A DNA stretch of 18,318 nucleotides from an uncultured Parabacteroides sp. (GTDB lineage: Bacteria > Bacteroidota > Bacteroidia > Bacteroidales > Tannerellaceae), in assembly GCA_937894065.1 (NCBI GenBank), contig CALCST010000014.1, positions 1 to 18,318 of the forward strand, given 5' to 3'. Below the pieces are notes generated by a model, which worked only from the letters and a program-made list of their open reading frames with translations, was not told the origin of the DNA and ran no database searches. Made by a program: the position numbers and the translations under genes. Position 1 is the first letter of the stretch, and each line of letters starts with the position of its first letter. Shown here one piece after another: positions 14,355-18,318 of this stretch.

Positions 14355-17065
14355 TTCAACAATTCCGTCGGTGTCTTTCCATACACAACTCTGAAACATT
14401 TTGTAAAATAAGCAGGAGAAGAGAAACCACAATTATATGCTATTTCACTAATGGTATATTTGTTCTGGCGCAACATATTCATTGCTTTTTCCAAACGATA
14501 ATTCCTTAATGATTCTACAGGGGAAAGTCCGGTCAGTTCCTTAACTCTGCGGTAAAGATGGCCGCGGGACAAAGCAAGTTCGTCACTCAGTTTCTCCACT
14601 CCGAAATCTGAATCTGAGTAAAAGGCTTCTAATTTCTGCATATACTGACGCAAGAACAATTCATCTGCCGTAAGCACATCATCCGGACGATTATCTTCTT
14701 CCGTCTGAGACTTAACCAGCTCTTCAAAATTCCTTTTCCATTTTTTCCTTTCCTCAATAAGCGAAGCAATACGAACTTTAAGATAATTAATATGGAAAGG
14801 TTTCTGTATATAACCGTCTGCTCCTTCCGATATTCCATGAATCTGCTGTTTTATATCTGTCAAGGCAGTAAGCAAAAGGACAGGAATATGAGCCGTAGCC
14901 TCTTCTCTTTTTATGCGTCGGCAAAGCTCAAAACCATTTATGCCAGGCATCATAACGTCGCTCAGCACTAATGATACATTCTCGGACGACAAAACAGAAA
15001 GAGCTTCTTCTCCATTTGAAGCCGTAAGAACTTTAAAATTTGCCGACAATTCCTTTGCAAGAAATTCCCGAACCTCATCCTCATCGTCAACAATAAGGAT
15101 TTGTTCTTCATAAACAGCAGATAATATACGGTTTGCCTCATCAGAGTCAAGAGACAAAACTTCAGCAGCCTGTTGCGAAGCGCTGTTAATCTCTATTTCA
15201 TCCTGATTAAGATGGGTATTTCCCTTCAGCAGGGTTATAGTAAAGCGAGTTTTAACTCCCGGTTCACTTTCTACGTTTATATGTCCGCAATGTCTGCCTA
15301 CATATTCCTTCACAAGATAAAGTCCGATTCCACTTCCACTCCTGCTATCTCCGGTATGGAAACGCTCGAATATCGAATCCAGGCGTTCAGGCTCAATTCC
15401 TTTACCTGTATCTTCAACTGTAATTGTAAACTCATCACCGGCAAAAAGGCTTAGTGTTATACTGCCATATTCCGGAGTAAACTTGAAAGCATTCGACAAT
15501 AAATTGACAATGACTTTCTCCATCTTGTCACGGTCAATAAATGCTTCACATTTCCCATCCGGACAAACATAATTGTAAGTGATATGACGGATAGAAGCCA
15601 TTCCATCGAAATATCCTTTTATATCCTGAAGGAAAACAACAAGGTCCACCGGAACAAAATGCCATTTCTCATCCGCCCCGCTTTCCAAACGCTGAAAATC
15701 CAGAACCTGATTGATAACTCTCAACAAACGTGACGCGTTCCGATATACCAACTTTATATCTTTTTCATAAGACGTTCCTTCTGTTTTGGACTGTAACTGC
15801 TCCAATGGAGACAAAATAAGGGTTAAAGGTGTACGGACCTCATGTGAAACATCTGTGAAAAGACGCAACTTCTGAGCTGTCACCTCCTTTATTTCCGCAT
15901 TAAGTGATATAAGCTTTCTGTTCTGCTCCTCTTCTTTTTCATTTTTTGCCAGAAGTTCACGATTAATGCGCGTCATCCTATTGTTCATAAGATAGACATA
16001 AATAAGTGATATTGCAGAAAAAACTGTCAAAAGAGAGATAAGCCCCAATGAGTTCTGCAGGAATTCATATTTACTGAGCAACTGGTTATTTTTCTCACGC
16101 TGCTCCATTATTCGTTCCTGATAATTCTTTCTCTGATGATTCTGAAGCAACATTGTCTGAGCAGCATCCTTATCTATAGTTGTAGTGTAAAGAGGTATTT
16201 CCTTAGGGACAGAGTCTCCACGCAAAATTTGCATTGCAGTTCTTATTACCTGCTCTCCACCCGTTGGATAAAGAAACGATACATCAATCAATCCTTTCTC
16301 CAGTGCCTTAAGTCCGGTGTTTGTAACGGCATCCACTCCCATCACAATCACAGGGCGTGAAATTTTCTTTTCCTGCATCACTTCACGGGCTGCAATTGCC
16401 ATCATATCATTGTGAGCATAAACTATATCAACATTATTCCACGAAGAATACTCAGACAAAGCCTTCTTTGCATCTTCATACAACCAATTACCATTTACGG
16501 AATCACACACGATATCACGCCTTCCGGATAAAGATGAAACAAATCCCCAATGGCGCTCCATAGCTGGAGAAGAACCGGGCAATCCCCAAATTTCAAGGAC
16601 TCTTCCATCTTCCGGCAGATTTGACACAGCAAAGCGTCCGGCTAATTCTCCAATTTTCCGATTATCCGCTCCAATAAATGTAGTATAGTTGTTGGTATTT
16701 ACACGGCGGTCCGTAATTATTGTCGGTATTCCTGCCCGATAAGCCTCATCAACAACACCGGAAAGAGGTTCAGATTCGAAAGGTGAAACTACAAGAATAT
16801 CTACACCTCGACTTATAAGCTCCCGTATCTGACGAATCTGCTCCTCACTGTTGCTATGAGCGTCACGCACTTCTATTTTCAAAGAATCGTAGTTTGCAGC
16901 CTCAATCATCACTTCCTGTATCATTGTTTCCCTCCATTCATCATTTGTCATACACTGCGATATGCCAATAACGTAGGAACGCTGGGGCACAGAATCGCAA
17001 CCTGCAAGCATAATAGAAGCTAACAAGCCAAAGAAAAACAATCGGAATGGAAAAAATATTCTCAT
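14351..17065 (-). CDS. Hybrid two-component system (HTCS) fructose sensor/regulator, BT1754 type
   Basis: 904 residues. An N-terminal hydrophobic segment ending MLAGC (Cys23) is followed by a type-1 periplasmic-binding-protein domain (about 30-305; YVIGISQCMTNDEWR, PTIITDRRV, GVDAVTNTG). This replaces the beta-propeller sensor of most HTCS proteins. One transmembrane helix lies at about 341-360. The kinase has phospho-acceptor His408 in VSHEVRTPL, N-box Asn525, DTGKG (552-556) and GSGIGL (577-582). The receiver has acidic Asp660/661, phospho-acceptor Asp703 and Lys755. An AraC-type helix-turn-helix domain ends the protein (about 805-904). BT1754 of B. thetaiotaomicron has this architecture and binds fructose. 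The gene lies directly upstream of a GH32-kinase-transporter operon, so it very likely activates that operon in response to fructose. The lipobox-like LAGC before a membrane-spanning kinase is odd: either a retained signal anchor or a truly acylated N-terminus. Confidence 0.92.
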   Translation of the reverse strand: MRIFFPFRLFFFGLLASIMLAGCDSVPQRSYVIGISQCMTNDEWRETMIQEVMIEAANYDSLKIEVRDAHSNSEEQIRQIRELISRGVDILVVSPFESEPLSGVVDEAYRAGIPTIITDRRVNTNNYTTFIGADNRKIGELAGRFAVSNLPEDGRVLEIWGLPGSSPAMERHWGFVSSLSGRRDIVCDSVNGNWLYEDAKKALSEYSSWNNVDIVYAHNDMMAIAAREVMQEKKISRPVIVMGVDAVTNTGLKALEKGLIDVSFLYPTGGEQVIRTAMQILRGDSVPKEIPLYTTTIDKDAAQTMLLQNHQRKNYQERIMEQREKNNQLLSKYEFLQNSLGLISLLTVFSAISLIYVYLMNNRMTRINRELLAKNEKEEEQNRKLISLNAEIKEVTAQKLRLFTDVSHEVRTPLTLILSPLEQLQSKTEGTSYEKDIKLVYRNASRLLRVINQVLDFQRLESGADEKWHFVPVDLVVFLQDIKGYFDGMASIRHITYNYVCPDGKCEAFIDRDKMEKVIVNLLSNAFKFTPEYGSITLSLFAGDEFTITVEDTGKGIEPERLDSIFERFHTGDSRSGSGIGLYLVKEYVGRHCGHINVESEPGVKTRFTITLLKGNTHLNQDEIEINSASQQAAEVLSLDSDEANRILSAVYEEQILIVDDEDEVREFLAKELSANFKVLTASNGEEALSVLSSENVSLVLSDVMMPGINGFELCRRIKREEATAHIPVLLLTALTDIKQQIHGISEGADGYIQKPFHINYLKVRIASLIEERKKWKRNFEELVKSQTEEDNRPDDVLTADELFLRQYMQKLEAFYSDSDFGVEKLSDELALSRGHLYRRVKELTGLSPVESLRNYRLEKAMNMLRQNKYTISEIAYNCGFSSPAYFTKCFRVVYGKTPTELLN

Positions 17066-17080
17066 ACAGAAAAAGATTTA

Positions 17081-17145
17081 GTTGACGAGGGAACAAGGGG
17101 ACGAGTTGACAAGAGGACAAGGGGACGAGTTAACAAGTTAACAAG
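17081..17145. repeat. GTTGACAAG-family cluster in the regulator leader, 24-base period
   Basis: Units GTTGACGAGG, GTTGACAAGA, GTTAACAA and GTTAACAA alternate with GGACAAGG/GGACGA spacers. Two longer units (17091-17113 and 17115-17137) agree at 21 of 23 positions with a 24-base period. The cluster starts 15 bases before the regulator ATG (minus strand), so it would be in the 5' leader of that mRNA. Confidence 0.75.
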
Positions 17146-17160
17146 AATATAGTAAAGTCC

Positions 17161-17216
17161 CTACTTAACTACTTAACTACTTAACTACTTAACTACTTGA
17201 CTCCTTATCTACTTAA
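17161..17216. repeat. CTACTTAA octamer tandem repeat, seven units
   Basis: CTACTTAA occurs four times without change (17161-17192), then as CTACTTGA, CTCCTTAT and CTACTTAA (17193-17216). It lies in the 173-bp gap between the permease stop and the regulator start, where the regulator promoter should be. I could not recognise a -7 box in this gap. Confidence 0.85.
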
Positions 17217-17238
17217 CTTCTCCAACTCATATCATCCA

Positions 17239-18318
17239 TCACCCCCAAATATATTTCAGCACAAACAAAACTGCCAAAACATATAAAGCAGGATGCACAT
17301 CTTTGAAACGGCCTGTAAAAATCTTCATAATGCAATATGACAACAAGCCTAAAACTATGCCTTCTGCTATTGAATAAGTCAGAACCATTGAGATAATCGT
17401 CACAAATGCCGGCAAAGCTTCTGTCATATCATCAATATTTATATCTTTCAGACCATTCATCATAAATACCCCGACAATGAATAATGCTCCGGCTGTTGCT
17501 GCACTTGGAATAACAAGAAACAATGGAGAGAAAAACAAAGCCAAAAGGAACAAAAGACCTGTTACCAACGAAGTTACTCCGGAACGACCACCTTCAGCAA
17601 TTCCTGCCGAACTTTCCACAAATGTTGTTACAGTTGATGTTCCACAAACCGCACCAATACATGTTCCGACAGCATCAGACAATAGCGCCTCCTTCATATG
17701 AGGAATATTTCCTTCCTTTGTAACCATTCCTGCCTGATTAGCAGCACCAACCAATGTGCCAATAGTATTGAACAAATCCATAAACACCATGATTACTGTT
17801 ACCACAATCAAATCAAAATCCAACAGAGAAGAGAAATCAAACTGGAAGAAAGTAGGAGCCATTGACTGTGGACTGGAAACCAGAGAAAATCCTTCAGGCA
17901 AACTTGTCACTCCAAAAGGAATACCGACCAATGTTGTAATAATGATACCGATAAACAAAGCACCCTTTACTTTACGATAGCAAAGTACACCACTAAGGAG
18001 AATACCAAAAATCCCTATGAGTGCAGCCGGAGTGAAAGCGCCCAACGCAACCAAAGTAGCGTCATTATGCACAATAACACCTATATTCTTTAACCCGACA
18101 AAGGCAATGAACATACCTATTCCGACAGAAATAGCATATCGCAGATTAACCGGAATGCAATCAACTATTTTGTCTCGGATATTAAATATCGTAAGCAGCA
18201 CAAAAATTATACCCTCAACCAAAACAACAGTCAACGCAGTCTGCCAACTGTATCCCATACCTTGCACCAAAGTAAAAGCAAAGAAAGCATTAAGTCCCAT
18301 TCCCGGAGCTTGTGCCAA
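17239..18318 (-). CDS. NCS2/AzgA-type purine (adenine/guanine/hypoxanthine) permease, N-terminus outside the window
   Basis: 360 codons are present and the frame runs off the window edge. The first residues (AQAPGMGLNAFFAF) match the first conserved motif of AzgA-type permeases, which normally lies some tens of residues into the protein, so the true start is beyond 18318. The edge codon is TTG and reads as an internal Leu. Further family motifs are FMDLFNTIGTLVGAANQAG and GTSTVTTFVESSAGIAEGGRSG. Many hydrophobic segments agree with an inner-membrane proton-coupled nucleobase importer. It ends at 17239 (IWG), 173 bases before the regulator on the same strand. There is no evident functional tie to fructan use. 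Confidence 0.88.
   Translation of the reverse strand: MAQAPGMGLNAFFAFTLVQGMGYSWQTALTVVLVEGIIFVLLTIFNIRDKIVDCIPVNLRYAISVGIGMFIAFVGLKNIGVIVHNDATLVALGAFTPAALIGIFGILLSGVLCYRKVKGALFIGIIITTLVGIPFGVTSLPEGFSLVSSPQSMAPTFFQFDFSSLLDFDLIVVTVIMVFMDLFNTIGTLVGAANQAGMVTKEGNIPHMKEALLSDAVGTCIGAVCGTSTVTTFVESSAGIAEGGRSGVTSLVTGLLFLLALFFSPLFLVIPSAATAGALFIVGVFMMNGLKDINIDDMTEALPAFVTIISMVLTYSIAEGIVLGLLSYCIMKIFTGRFKDVHPALYVLAVLFVLKYIWG

Noticed and set aside
17161..17216. CRISPR-like array
   Set aside because: Units are 8 bases with no spacers and no cas genes nearby; it is a simple tandem repeat.
18301..18318. TTG at the right edge as the permease start codon
   Set aside because: The sequence just after it is the conserved AQAPGMGLNA motif, which is internal in AzgA-type permeases, so the protein continues beyond the window.

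Overview
The window looks like a chromosomal segment of a gut-type Bacteroidales bacterium (Bacteroides/Phocaeicola-like). The grounds are low GC, lipoprotein glycoside hydrolases, a hybrid two-component system of the fructose-sensing type, a succinyl-CoA:CoA transferase of propionate-forming bacteria, an OprO/P-type porin, and TAnnTTTG-like -7 promoter boxes instead of sigma70 boxes. All functions are read from motifs and recalled family knowledge; no search was run. No rRNA, tRNA, CRISPR array or transposase gene was seen.

Layout. 1-407 holds a nested palindromic repeat (copy A, cut by the window edge) and the leader of the first gene. 408-6627, plus strand: a GH20 beta-hexosaminidase lipoprotein, an MsbA-like ABC exporter and a GH95 alpha-L-fucosidase lipoprotein. 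The two hydrolases suit trimming of host mucin or milk-type glycans; the exporter between them has no evident link to sugars. A strong hairpin lies in the convergent junction at 6636-6674. 6706-9597, minus strand: an outer-membrane porin and the CoA transferase, the latter with a recognisable promoter and terminator. 9598-10225 is a long non-coding gap holding a MITE-like element (20-bp inverted ends) that encloses copy B of the nested palindromic repeat, then the 3' region of the next operon.

10226-17065, minus strand, is a compact fructan/fructose locus. In transcription order it has a hybrid sensor/regulator with a periplasmic-binding-protein sensor (B. thetaiotaomicron BT1754 type), a GH32 fructan hydrolase, a PfkB fructokinase and an MFS sugar transporter. 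The reading is: GH32 frees fructose, the sensor detects it in the periplasm, the MFS protein imports it and the kinase phosphorylates it. No SusC/SusD pair is present. 17239-18318 is the C-terminal part of an AzgA-type purine permease that runs off the window.

The protein-coding content is mostly conventional. The unusual material is between genes: two copies of a palindrome-within-palindrome element with compensatory base changes and an optional extra hairpin, a MITE-like envelope around one copy, and several families of short A/C/T-rich repeats (GTTGACAAG, AACTTATAAACTC, CTACTTAA, TTTTCAA) in nearly every intergenic gap.
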